Below, piece after piece: positions 26,531 through 32,927 of a DNA stretch of 54,019 nucleotides. This DNA is from Sporomusa acidovorans. GTDB taxonomy: Bacteria; Bacillota; Negativicutes; Sporomusales; Sporomusaceae. The notes beneath the pieces were generated by a model that was given only the letters and a program-made list of their open reading frames with translations, searched no databases and was not told the DNA's origin. How positions within the stretch are numbered: the stretch's first letter is position 1; every line of letters starts with the position of its first letter. The DNA lies in assembly GCF_900101845.1 (NCBI RefSeq), contig NZ_FNAM01000041.1, positions 1-54,019 on the forward strand, given 5' to 3'. The position numbers and the translations under genes are program-made.

Positions 26531-26542
26531 CCATTATCCCTC

Positions 26543-26854
26543 CTAAACTAATTTCGTTCTGTCCACATACTTAGTATGAAACAGTTCTTCGGCCAACGGA
26601 CTGAGTGGGTTTTGAGCAAATTTTTTGTACACGTCAGTCACAGCCTGGTTGTTGTGGCTTTGGCGGATTTTTGATTTGGCGTCATCTTTATAGATGCCTT
26701 GCGCCCGCAGCTTTATATATTTGGTGCGGTCCTGAACCAAATCTGTGGCCACATAGGCACCGGTCCACAGTACGGCGGCTGCCACACCGGCAAGACCAAT
26801 AAATTCACGCCGCGTTACTTTTACGGCTTTCTCGATATAATCATAATGCGCCAC
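26543..26854 (-). CDS. hydB: [FeFe] hydrogenase small subunit with Tat signal
   Basis: The 103-aa protein has a twin-arginine signal (TRREFIGLAG, then a hydrophobic run to about residue 35) and then the conserved small-subunit motif region: RAQGIYKDDAKSKIRQSHNN ... FAQNPLSPLAEELFHTKY. In Desulfovibrio-type periplasmic enzymes this small subunit wraps the large one and its Tat signal carries both out, the large one having no signal. The same is expected here. It lies 12 bp after the large-subunit gene. Confidence 0.92.
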   Translation of the reverse strand: MAHYDYIEKAVKVTRREFIGLAGVAAAVLWTGAYVATDLVQDRTKYIKLRAQGIYKDDAKSKIRQSHNNQAVTDVYKKFAQNPLSPLAEELFHTKYVDRTKLV

Positions 26855-26866
26855 TATTTTCCCTCC

Positions 26867-28126
26867 TTATGACCACGGCAGTACAGCCTTGGCTTTATCC
26901 AGCCAGGATGTCCCCATTGGATTGATGGGCTGACCGCCGCCATTGACACAGCCGCCCGGACAGTTCATGACTTCAATGAAGTGATATGGTGATTTGCCGG
27001 CTTTCACTTCATCCAACAGCGGTTTTACATTTTCTTTTATGCCGTGGGCTACGGCTACTTTGAGAGTTACTTCTTTACCGGTTTTAACATCTTTCATGGT
27101 AACGCTGGCTTCTTTCACCCCTTTAAGGCCGCGAACGGGCTGGAATTCCAGCACATCAAGCTCTTTGCCGGTAATAACGAAGTAAGCGGTCCTGAGCGCG
27201 GCTTCCATAACGCCGCCGGTATTGGCGAAAATCGTGCCTGCGCCGCTGTACTGCGCCAGCGGATTATCCTGGTCGGTAAATTCAGGAACGGTTTTAAAGT
27301 CAATAGTAAGCTTCTTGAACAAACGGGCTAAGTCCCGGGTAGTCAAAACAACATCGATATCAGGATAGGTTCCTGATCTACCCTGGGTTTGCCAATAATG
27401 AGCGGCACTCGTAAATTCCGGACGCGAAGCCTCAAATTTTTTCGCCGTACAGGGCATAACGCCAACCATAAACACGTTTTCCGGATTAACCTTCCAGACT
27501 TCTTGCGCGCCGTAAGTTTTTCCCAGGGCACCGGCCATCATCATTGGCGATTTCGCGGAGGACATATTCGGCAGCAGTTCAGGATAGTTAAGTTCTGCAT
27601 ACCGTACCCAGGCCGGACAACAGGAAGTAAATTGCGGTAAAGGTCCCAGATGATGTTCTGACGGCTCTTTCAAGGCGAAATGACGGATTTTGGCAATGAG
27701 TTCCATGCCTTCTTCCATGATGGTCTGGTCGGCCGTGAAGTTCGTATCCAGCACTTTAAACCCGGCCTGTTTCATGGCGCCGTAGAGTTTTTCCGTCACC
27801 AGGCTGCCTGGTTCCATGCCAAACTCTTCGCCGATTGCCACCCGGACGGCCGGGGCAATGGTGCCAACAACAGTGACTTGCTTGTTTTTCAGTTTCTCAA
27901 TAACCTGATCCACGGCATCAACCTTGTCCTTAGGCGCCCCAAACGGACAGTTAACCAGGCACTGACCACAAGAAATACATTTCTCGCTGTTGATCTTGTG
28001 AATCGCGCCATATTTGCCCTCAATTGCCTCGGACGGACAAAATGACTTACACGAATCACAGCCCTTACATGTCTTGCGGTCAATCTCAATGATACGGGTA
28101 ACCTCCTGTGATTGAAAACCTTTCAA
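26867..28126 (-). CDS. hydA: [FeFe] hydrogenase large subunit
   Basis: The 419-aa protein has two CxxCxxCxxxC ferredoxin clusters (C20-C30, C50-C60) and the three H-cluster motifs: TSCCPAW (167-173), MPCTAKKFE (224-232) and the L3 region ending CPGGCVNGGGQP with Cys389 and Cys393. It catalyses H2 oxidation or formation. There is no signal peptide of its own, so export probably goes by hitchhiking on the small subunit. Start is TTG at 28126, 7 nt after GAGGAGG. The three-gene operon (large, small, cytochrome b) predicts a periplasm-facing, quinone-linked hydrogenase, as in acetogenic or respiring Negativicutes. Maturases HydEFG are not in the window. Confidence 0.95.
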   Translation of the reverse strand: MKGFQSQEVTRIIEIDRKTCKGCDSCKSFCPSEAIEGKYGAIHKINSEKCISCGQCLVNCPFGAPKDKVDAVDQVIEKLKNKQVTVVGTIAPAVRVAIGEEFGMEPGSLVTEKLYGAMKQAGFKVLDTNFTADQTIMEEGMELIAKIRHFALKEPSEHHLGPLPQFTSCCPAWVRYAELNYPELLPNMSSAKSPMMMAGALGKTYGAQEVWKVNPENVFMVGVMPCTAKKFEASRPEFTSAAHYWQTQGRSGTYPDIDVVLTTRDLARLFKKLTIDFKTVPEFTDQDNPLAQYSGAGTIFANTGGVMEAALRTAYFVITGKELDVLEFQPVRGLKGVKEASVTMKDVKTGKEVTLKVAVAHGIKENVKPLLDEVKAGKSPYHFIEVMNCPGGCVNGGGQPINPMGTSWLDKAKAVLPWS

Positions 28127-28207
28127 GACAAAACCTCCTCACCCATGAAATTGTAAATTTTCCCCTGTAGATGGATAACTTCGTGAAATTTAGAACGTTT
28201 AAACCCG

Positions 28208-28249
28208 ATTATAATACTAGAATTAAATAACAGTATGGTTTAACTGTAA
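28208..28249 (-). promoter_or_regulatory. Candidate promoter and operator of the hydrogenase operon
   Basis: A TATAAT -10 (28208-28213, minus strand) lies about 80 bp before the hydA TTG. Where a -35 would be, there is an imperfect palindrome TAACAGT-N8-ACTGTAA (28228-28249) and no good -35 match. This fits a promoter that needs or is blocked by a regulator, but the regulator is unknown. Confidence 0.4.
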
Positions 28250-28395
28250 TTTATATTTTGGAACTTGTCAATATTATTAAAATAGTCTGATTAAGTTATT
28301 TATTTCACTTTTACTAAATTAATCAAGAAAATAGTTTAAAAAAATACCAAATCCTGCATACTATTATAAGAAGGGTTCCCTCGGGAGGTAGCATC

Positions 28396-28620
28396 GTGAA
28401 TCATAACGTCATGGATATTTTAGATATCGCGGGGCAATTGGCTGATCTGAAAGATGTGGATTATAAGAATACGTTAGCCATTGCCGTATTAATAGAGCTT
28501 TTCATTGAGAAAGGATTATTCACCAGACAGGAATTTGCCCGGAAAGCTCAGGAATTGGAATCAGCGTCACTAGCTGAGATTATTCTGAAACGCCGCGCGG
28601 AATACCAAACACCGCATTAA
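28396..28620 (+). CDS. Small conserved-looking protein, function unknown
   Basis: The 74-aa acidic protein (MNHNVMDILDIAGQLADLK ...) is predicted all-helical with no signal or metal motif. The core LIELFIEKGLFTRQEFARKA resembles the helical pattern of small regulatory or adaptor proteins, and a similar 'enzyme beta-subunit' type sequence cannot be excluded. GTG at 28396 follows GGGAGGT by 6 nt and a strong bidirectional terminator follows, so I think it is real. It is divergent from the hydrogenase operon. Upstream, CATACTAT resembles the -10 of sporulation sigma factors, without a convincing -35. Confidence 0.75.
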   Translation: MNHNVMDILDIAGQLADLKDVDYKNTLAIAVLIELFIEKGLFTRQEFARKAQELESASLAEIILKRRAEYQTPH

Positions 28621-28656
28621 GAGTTACGTTGCGCTATGGGGCAATCTCATACAAGC

Positions 28657-28689
28657 AAAGAGCCGGGAGGAAATCCTCCCGGCTCTTTT
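28657..28689. terminator. Bidirectional terminator
   Basis: AAGAGCCGGGAGG and its complement CCTCCCGGCTCTT with a short A-rich loop and T-run separate the small plus-strand gene from hpf on the minus strand. Confidence 0.9.
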
Positions 28690-28703
28690 GCGTTGCAATG
28701 TGT

Positions 28704-29258
28704 TTAGAACTCTGGTTCAATCAAGCCATACCGACCGTCTTTACGCCGGTATATTACGTTAACCTCTTCGGTTTCAGCATTAGCGAATACATAAAAGTCA
28801 TGATTGATCAGATTCATCTGCATGACGGCTTCATCAACCGCCATGGGTTTAACCGCAAACCGTTTGGTTTTGACAATATCGAACTCTTCTTCACCAGTAG
28901 CCTGATTTGCCAAAGTTGCCGCAGGTATTAAGTCAGTCTTAAAGCTGCCGCTTTTTAACTTACGGGACAATTTTGTCTTATATTTTTCAATCTGCTTTTC
29001 AAGCTTTTCAATAACCAGATCAATGGAAGCATACATATCGGAGGTAGCTTCTTCACCACGAAGCAGTATTCCATTGATAGGCACGGTCACCTCAACAATG
29101 TGTCGACCTTTGTTAACTGTGAGGATTGCAGTAATTTCGCCCATGCTTGCACCGTCAAAATACTTGGTGATTTTGCCAACACGTTTGGCGACATAGTCTT
29201 TCAGCGCTGGTGTAATATCAATGTTTTTTCCACGTACTGTGATTGCCATATTACCCAT
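28704..29258 (-). CDS. hpf: Ribosome hibernation promoting factor, long form
   Basis: Long HPF pairs 70S ribosomes into inactive 100S dimers in stationary phase. The 184-aa protein has the N-terminal RaiA/HPF domain (ITVRGKNIDITPALKDYV, residues 4-100) and the C-terminal dimerisation domain (about 125-182: FDIVKTKRFAVKPMAVDEAVMQM ... NVIYRRKDGRYGLIEP). Length is typical. The ATG at 29258 and one at 29249 both sit behind AGGAAAGGGG; I keep the first. A sequence matching the sigma-H consensus lies 26 bp upstream. In Bacillus hpf lies next to secA; here the hydrogenase operon and a small gene lie between them. Confidence 0.96.
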   Translation of the reverse strand: MGNMAITVRGKNIDITPALKDYVAKRVGKITKYFDGASMGEITAILTVNKGRHIVEVTVPINGILLRGEEATSDMYASIDLVIEKLEKQIEKYKTKLSRKLKSGSFKTDLIPAATLANQATGEEEFDIVKTKRFAVKPMAVDEAVMQMNLINHDFYVFANAETEEVNVIYRRKDGRYGLIEPEF

Positions 29259-29283
29259 CCCCTTTCCTGGTTCCTATATATTT

Positions 29284-29313
29284 AATATTCCCTGTCAAAC
29301 GAAAAATTCCTGT
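29284..29313 (-). promoter_or_regulatory. Sigma-H-type promoter for hpf
   Basis: The minus strand reads ACAGGAATT, an 11-bp gap and AGGGAATAT. This fits the Spo0H/sigma-H consensus (RnAGGAwWW - N11-12 - RnnGAATww) at every fixed position. Sigma-H is the post-exponential sigma factor of endospore formers; Bacillus hpf (yvyD) is known to be under sigma-H and sigma-B. Confidence 0.65.
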
Positions 29314-29367
29314 CCAAAAATTCAATATCTTGTCTTTTTTCGATGTTTTTGTTATACCAAAATCAAA

Positions 29368-29389
29368 ACCCGGCGATTAATCGCCGGGT
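29368..29389 (-). terminator. Terminator of the cold-shock gene
   Basis: A perfect 22-bp palindrome ACCCGGCGATT/AATCGCCGGGT lies 17 bp after the stop codon of the cold-shock gene and is followed on the minus strand by TTTTGATTTT. Confidence 0.8.
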
Positions 29390-29406
29390 GTAGTTTATAT
29401 ATTTGA

Positions 29407-29607
29407 TTAGTTGGCTTTGTAAACGTTGCTAGCTTGCGGTCCGCGAGCGCCTTCAACGATTTCAAATTCAACCTGTTGGCCTTCATTCAAGGTTTTGAAG
29501 CCTTGGTCCTGAATAGCCGAGAAGTGTACGAATACGTCGCCGCCATCTTCTCTTTCGATGAAACCGTAACCCTTTTCTGCACTGAACCACTTAACTTTAC
29601 CAATCAT
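29407..29607 (-). CDS. Cold-shock protein (CspA family)
   Basis: The 66-aa single cold-shock domain has both RNA-binding motifs: KGYGFIE (RNP1) and DVFVHFSAI (RNP2). It is an RNA chaperone, usually abundant. The ribosome site TAGGAGGAG is optimal and a consensus promoter lies 55 bp upstream. It stands alone between hpf and the glnHPQ genes with its own terminator. Confidence 0.97.
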   Translation of the reverse strand: MIGKVKWFSAEKGYGFIEREDGGDVFVHFSAIQDQGFKTLNEGQQVEFEIVEGARGPQASNVYKAN

Positions 29608-29661
29608 GTGAAACTCCTCCTAAGATTGAACTGCAGACTGCCCTTTCGCAGCCACACACGC

Positions 29662-29690
29662 AGTATAGCATAAAATGGCAGCACTGTCAA
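29662..29690 (-). promoter_or_regulatory. Consensus sigma-A promoter of the cold-shock gene
   Basis: TTGACA, 17-bp spacer and TATACT on the minus strand. It begins 2 bp after the glnQ stop codon, so the gene is independent of the transporter operon. The leader is about 48 nt. Confidence 0.85.
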
Positions 29691-29691
29691 T

Positions 29692-30411
29692 TTATAAAAT
29701 CTTGGAGAGAAAGGCCCTGATCCGCTCTTCTTGGGAATGCAAAAACACTTCATCCGGCGTGCCTTCTTCAACAATCCGGCCTTCATCCATAAAAATGACC
29801 CGGTCGCCCACTTCACGGGCAAACCCCATTTCATGGGTAACCACAACCATGGTCATTCCCTCGGTTGCCAGAGCTTTCATAACATCTAGCACTTCTTTAA
29901 TCATTTCCGGATCGAGGGCTGAAGTCGGTTCATCAAATAACATGACTTTGGGTTTCATAGCCAGCGCCCGGGCAATGGCCACCCGCTGCTGCTGGCCGCC
30001 GGAAAGCTGTTCCGGATAGGCATTGGCCTTGTCGGCCAGTCCTACTTTTTCCAGCAGACCAAGCGCCACTTTTTCAGCGTCAGCCCGGGCCAGCTTGCGC
30101 ACTTTGACCGGGGCAAGGGTAATATTCTGCAACACCGTCATATGGGGAAACAGATTAAAGCGCTGGAAAACCATCCCCACTTCTTCCCGTACTTTATTAA
30201 TATTCGCCTCATTGGTAAGCGGAATTCCATCCACAATAATCTCGCCTTCGGTAGGCTGTTCCAGATAATTGATACAGCGCAGCAAGGTGCTTTTCCCCGA
30301 ACCGCTCGGTCCGATGATGACCACAACTTCCTGTTCGCTGATGTGGGCCGTAACATCTTTTAAAACATGCAAATTGCCGAATTTCTTATGGAGATTTTTA
30401 ATGCTTATCAT
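29692..30411 (-). CDS. glnQ: Polar amino-acid ABC transporter ATPase
   Basis: The 239-aa ATPase has Walker A GPSGSGKST, signature LSGGQQQRV, Walker B VMLFDEPTSALD and the switch His (VVTHEMGFA), closest in style to the GlnQ/ArtP/TcyC group. It powers import by the permease and binding protein encoded just upstream. The ATG at 30411 is preceded by GGAGG 10 nt away (an adjacent TTG is an alternative), and it overlaps the permease gene by 14 bp. The substrate (glutamine, arginine, cystine or similar) cannot be fixed by sequence reading. Confidence 0.95.
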   Translation of the reverse strand: MISIKNLHKKFGNLHVLKDVTAHISEQEVVVIIGPSGSGKSTLLRCINYLEQPTEGEIIVDGIPLTNEANINKVREEVGMVFQRFNLFPHMTVLQNITLAPVKVRKLARADAEKVALGLLEKVGLADKANAYPEQLSGGQQQRVAIARALAMKPKVMLFDEPTSALDPEMIKEVLDVMKALATEGMTMVVVTHEMGFAREVGDRVIFMDEGRIVEEGTPDEVFLHSQEERIRAFLSKIL

Positions 30412-31063
30412 CAATCTTGTACCTCCGCTCAAGATAATCCACAAGGCGGGATATGGTTAAGGTCATTAATAGATAAATAAAAGCGACACTCATCCAGATC
30501 TCAAACGATCCGTAAGTACGGGCAATAATGAGCTGACCGCGCCGCGTAAGCTCCTCAAAGCCGATAACCGATACCAGGGAGGAATCCTTGAGCATAGCGA
30601 TAAACTCGTTGCCTAACGGCGGAATAATGCGCTTAAAGGCCTGCGGCAAAATTATATATTGCATGGTTTGCGCCCAGGTCATGCCCAGCGACCGGCCGGC
30701 CTCCATCTGTCCTTTGTCAATAGACTGAATCCCTGCCCGGAAAATCTCGGCCACATAAGCACCGCTGTTGATACTGCAAGCCGTAATGGCGGCGATAAAG
30801 GGATCTATCCGCTGCCCGACTACAATCGGCAGAGCAAAATATATAAGAAAAATCTGCACCAAAAGCGGTGTACCCCGGATAAAATCGACATAGACGGCGG
30901 CCAGCACTTTCACCGGCCAAACAACCGACAGCCGCGCCATGCCGACAAACATACCAATTAATAGTCCAAAACTGACACTGAGTGCCGTAATTTGCACAGT
31001 AACACCGGCACCCATGAGGAGCAGCGGGAATGACTGGATAATTAAATTAAAATCAAAGTTCAA
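30398..31063 (-). CDS. glnP: Polar amino-acid ABC transporter permease
   Basis: The 221-aa protein has five membrane segments and the EAA loop (GRSLGMTWAQTMQYIILPQA). It forms the membrane channel, probably as a homodimer, with the ATPase gene overlapping its 3' end. I prefer the TTG at 31063 (MNFDFNLII) behind AAGGGTGA over the GTG at 31072, which lies on top of that site. A terminator (31156-31181) separates it from the binding-protein gene upstream, so it is read mainly by read-through. Confidence 0.93.
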   Translation of the reverse strand: MNFDFNLIIQSFPLLLMGAGVTVQITALSVSFGLLIGMFVGMARLSVVWPVKVLAAVYVDFIRGTPLLVQIFLIYFALPIVVGQRIDPFIAAITACSINSGAYVAEIFRAGIQSIDKGQMEAGRSLGMTWAQTMQYIILPQAFKRIIPPLGNEFIAMLKDSSLVSVIGFEELTRRGQLIIARTYGSFEIWMSVAFIYLLMTLTISRLVDYLERRYKIDDKH

Positions 31064-31155
31064 ATTTCTCACCCTTAGAAGAAAATATAAGGTTCACAAA
31101 AGTACATGTCAATTATATGCGGACAACCTGTAGGTGTCAATAAATTTTTGGGGGT

Positions 31156-31181
31156 AAAAAAAACGGCGCGAAGATCGCGCC
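31156..31181 (-). terminator. Intercistronic terminator between glnH and glnP
   Basis: GGCGCG-ATCTT-CGCGCC followed by eight T on the minus strand, between the binding-protein stop codon and the permease. It would lower permease/ATPase expression relative to the binding protein. Confidence 0.85.
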
Positions 31182-31196
31182 ATTGCTATTCATTCA

Positions 31197-31988
31197 TTAC
31201 TGGGGAGGCTTTTTGCCAAACCATTTCACATAGATTTTTTCATACTCGCCATTTTTCTTTACCTCATCCAAAGCCTTGTTGATTTTGTCAGCCAGCTCGG
31301 TGTTTTTCTTGGCGGTAGCAATGCCATATTCCTCAGAGGTAAGCGGCTCACCGACAATTTTGGCGTCTTTGCCGCCGGCTTGGGCAATATAGTATTCGTT
31401 AACCGGCAAATCGTTAACCACTGCGTCAACACCGCCGTTTTTAAGCTCAATAAAAGCTTCCGGGGCGGTATTGAACTCACGAATGGTAGCGTTTTTGATT
31501 TTCTTAGCCTCATCAGCACCGGTTGTGCCGATTTGTACGGCAATCCGTTTTCCTTCCAGATCTTTAAAGGATTTTAATGTGTTATTGTCAACTTTAACAA
31601 CCATAGACAAACCCGACTTATAATACGGTTTGGAGAAGTTAACCTTTTGGGCCCGCTCACTGGTAATGGTCATAGCCGAAATCGTGGCGTCAATATTGCC
31701 GGCTTCCAGCGCCGGAATCAGACCGTCAAAGCCCATGCTTTGCACTTGAACCTCGACTCCCATTTGCTTGGCGATGGCCTTAACCAAGTCCATGTCAAAG
31801 CCTACATATTCTTTCGAGTTTTCATCCTGGAACTCAAACGGAGCAAATGCGGTATCAGAACCAATTTTGAGCACTTTCGCTTTACTCTGTTCTGCCGGTT
31901 TGGCCGGTTGCTGACTGCCGCAGCCTGACAGCCCAAATGTCAATACAAATATAACGAGAACAGATAAAGCCATGAGTCTCTTAGACAC
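31197..31988 (-). CDS. glnH: Amino-acid-binding lipoprotein of the ABC importer
   Basis: The 263-aa family-3 substrate-binding protein has a lipoprotein signal with lipobox LSGC (Cys at about residue 23) and the usual two-lobe landmarks: IGSDTAFAPFEF, FDMDLVKAIAKQMG, AMTITSERAQKVNFSKPYY, VQIGTTGADEA. The Arg in TSER and Asp in NDLP are typical ligand-binding positions for the alpha-carboxyl and amino groups of amino acids. Start is GTG at 31988, 7 nt after GGGGGG. It has its own strong promoter. Confidence 0.95.
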   Translation of the reverse strand: MSKRLMALSVLVIFVLTFGLSGCGSQQPAKPAEQSKAKVLKIGSDTAFAPFEFQDENSKEYVGFDMDLVKAIAKQMGVEVQVQSMGFDGLIPALEAGNIDATISAMTITSERAQKVNFSKPYYKSGLSMVVKVDNNTLKSFKDLEGKRIAVQIGTTGADEAKKIKNATIREFNTAPEAFIELKNGGVDAVVNDLPVNEYYIAQAGGKDAKIVGEPLTSEEYGIATAKKNTELADKINKALDEVKKNGEYEKIYVKWFGKKPPQ

Positions 31989-32021
31989 GTAGATACCCCC
32001 CTCTAAAGTGTTTTCGTTATA

Positions 32022-32050
32022 ATTATACGAGTGCGTGTATATTTAGACAA
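32022..32050 (-). promoter_or_regulatory. Sigma-A promoter of glnH
   Basis: TTGTCT, 17-bp spacer, TATAAT on the minus strand, about 34 bp before the GTG start. Confidence 0.8.
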
Positions 32051-32186
32051 GTAGTTTAACATGTATACATGAGTTGTGATAGGATTGTCCTTGTCCAAAG
32101 TACGTTTTTCTTATTTGTCTTGCGATATCAATGAATACTTCGCTTGACTAACTAGGGTGAGTTGATGCTGCACCTTTCAAAAGCAA

Positions 32187-32212
32187 ATGCCCGGAACAAC
32201 AATTCCGGGCAA
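32187..32212 (-). terminator. Terminator after the zinc-ribbon gene
   Basis: GCCCGGAA-TTGT-TGTTCCGGGC type hairpin (minus strand) followed by ATTTGCTTTT, 26 bp after the stop codon. Confidence 0.65.
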
Positions 32213-32238
32213 GGTATCACAATCTATTATTATATATA

Positions 32239-32532
32239 TTATTGCTCCTTTTTGGCGATAAAGCAGTCACGGCAATAAATAGGACGATCGTTGCGAGGTT
32301 TGAACGGAACTTGAGTCACTGCGCCACATTCAGCACATACTGCTTCATGCATTTCCCGTTGAGTTGTCTGACCATCACCGTCACGACCGCGTCTTCTGTT
32401 ACCCCGACACTCACGACAACGGGCAGGTTCATTTTCAAAACCTTTTTCTGCGTAAAACTCCTGCTCCCCTGCTGTGAAAACAAAGTCTTTCCCACAGTCC
32501 TTGCACTTAAGAGTTTTGTCCTGAAAAGCCAT
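32239..32532 (-). CDS. Zinc-ribbon protein with three CxxC knuckle pairs
   Basis: The 97-aa protein has CKDCGKDF, then CRECRGNRR, and CAECG ... YCRDC, plus a basic, Gly-rich middle (RRRGRDGDGQ). The first part matches the probable zinc-binding (zf-trcl) domain, where FVFTAGEQEFYAEKGF is diagnostic. The second is a CxDx7KDC-type ribbon. Such proteins are common in Firmicutes and may bind nucleic acid, possibly RNA, but the role is unknown. A structured leader RNA or small RNA gene lies directly upstream. Confidence 0.88.
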   Translation of the reverse strand: MAFQDKTLKCKDCGKDFVFTAGEQEFYAEKGFENEPARCRECRGNRRRGRDGDGQTTQREMHEAVCAECGAVTQVPFKPRNDRPIYCRDCFIAKKEQ

Positions 32533-32563
32533 TAACGAAATCCCCTCACCTTAAGAAATTAAA

Positions 32564-32803
32564 AACCACTGCTTAGCCGACCTGGTCTTTGCCCCCACAC
32601 TCGCCTGCTGGAAGGCTCGCTACTAAGAAGTCAATCTCCTCACTACTGCTTCTCTCGATCAAATCATATGTAAAATTTTCCGGACCGGCAGGACTTACCT
32701 CTAAGCCGCACCATGCTCAAAACCACTTTGGGTTTCTTACGTGGGTCGTTTCGCCTGCGACTGGCATCGACTTTCAACCACAGACCTAAGCAAATTGGTT
32801 CTT
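32564..32803 (-). ncRNA. Structured RNA of unknown class, about 240 nt
   Basis: On the minus strand a good promoter (32811-32839) predicts a transcript starting near 32803. Its first part (AACCA, TGCTTAG) pairs with its last part (CTAAGCA, TGGTT) to close a 12-bp stem with a small internal loop, followed by TTTAATTT. Inside are several short hairpins (GTCG/CGAC, CCAC/GTGG, GAAG/CTTC, GCC/GGC). No ORF with a ribosome site fits. A closed end-to-end stem with a T-run is the shape of 6S RNA and similar stable RNAs, but I find no diagnostic sequence for 6S, tmRNA, RNase P, SRP RNA or a known riboswitch. It could also be a cis-acting leader of the zinc-ribbon gene 32 bp downstream. Confidence 0.5.
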
Positions 32804-32810
32804 ACACTAA

Positions 32811-32839
32811 ATTATAGAATTGCCCCGTCAAAAAAGCAA
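32811..32839 (-). promoter_or_regulatory. Promoter of the structured RNA
   Basis: TTGCTT, 17-bp spacer, TATAAT on the minus strand. The -35 box lies inside the arm of the preceding terminator. Confidence 0.65.
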
Positions 32840-32860
32840 GCATATATTTGTCGGCTTGCT
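32830..32860 (-). terminator. Terminator after the wbp-type genes
   Basis: AGCAAGC and GCTTGCT flank a 12-nt loop, followed on the minus strand by TTTTTT. It ends transcription from the wbpE-D-A-B genes. Confidence 0.7.
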
Positions 32861-32927
32861 GAAAAATTGCCAAAAAATTGCCAAAATACTCTATTTTATT
32901 ATTACGATCACTCCACAGATCATTTAG

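Noticed and set aside
28370..28395. T-box or other known riboswitch before the 74-aa gene
   Set aside because: AGGGTTCCCTCGGGAGG looks hairpin-like, but no T-box core (TGGNACCGCG), stem or terminator pair is present.
32564..32803. tmRNA, RNase P RNA or SRP RNA
   Set aside because: The GGTCCGG word recalls SRP and the closed ends recall RNase P and tmRNA, but the conserved cores (GGAAGGAAGCAG, GAGGAAAGTCC, TPsiC-like GGTTCGAATCC) are absent.
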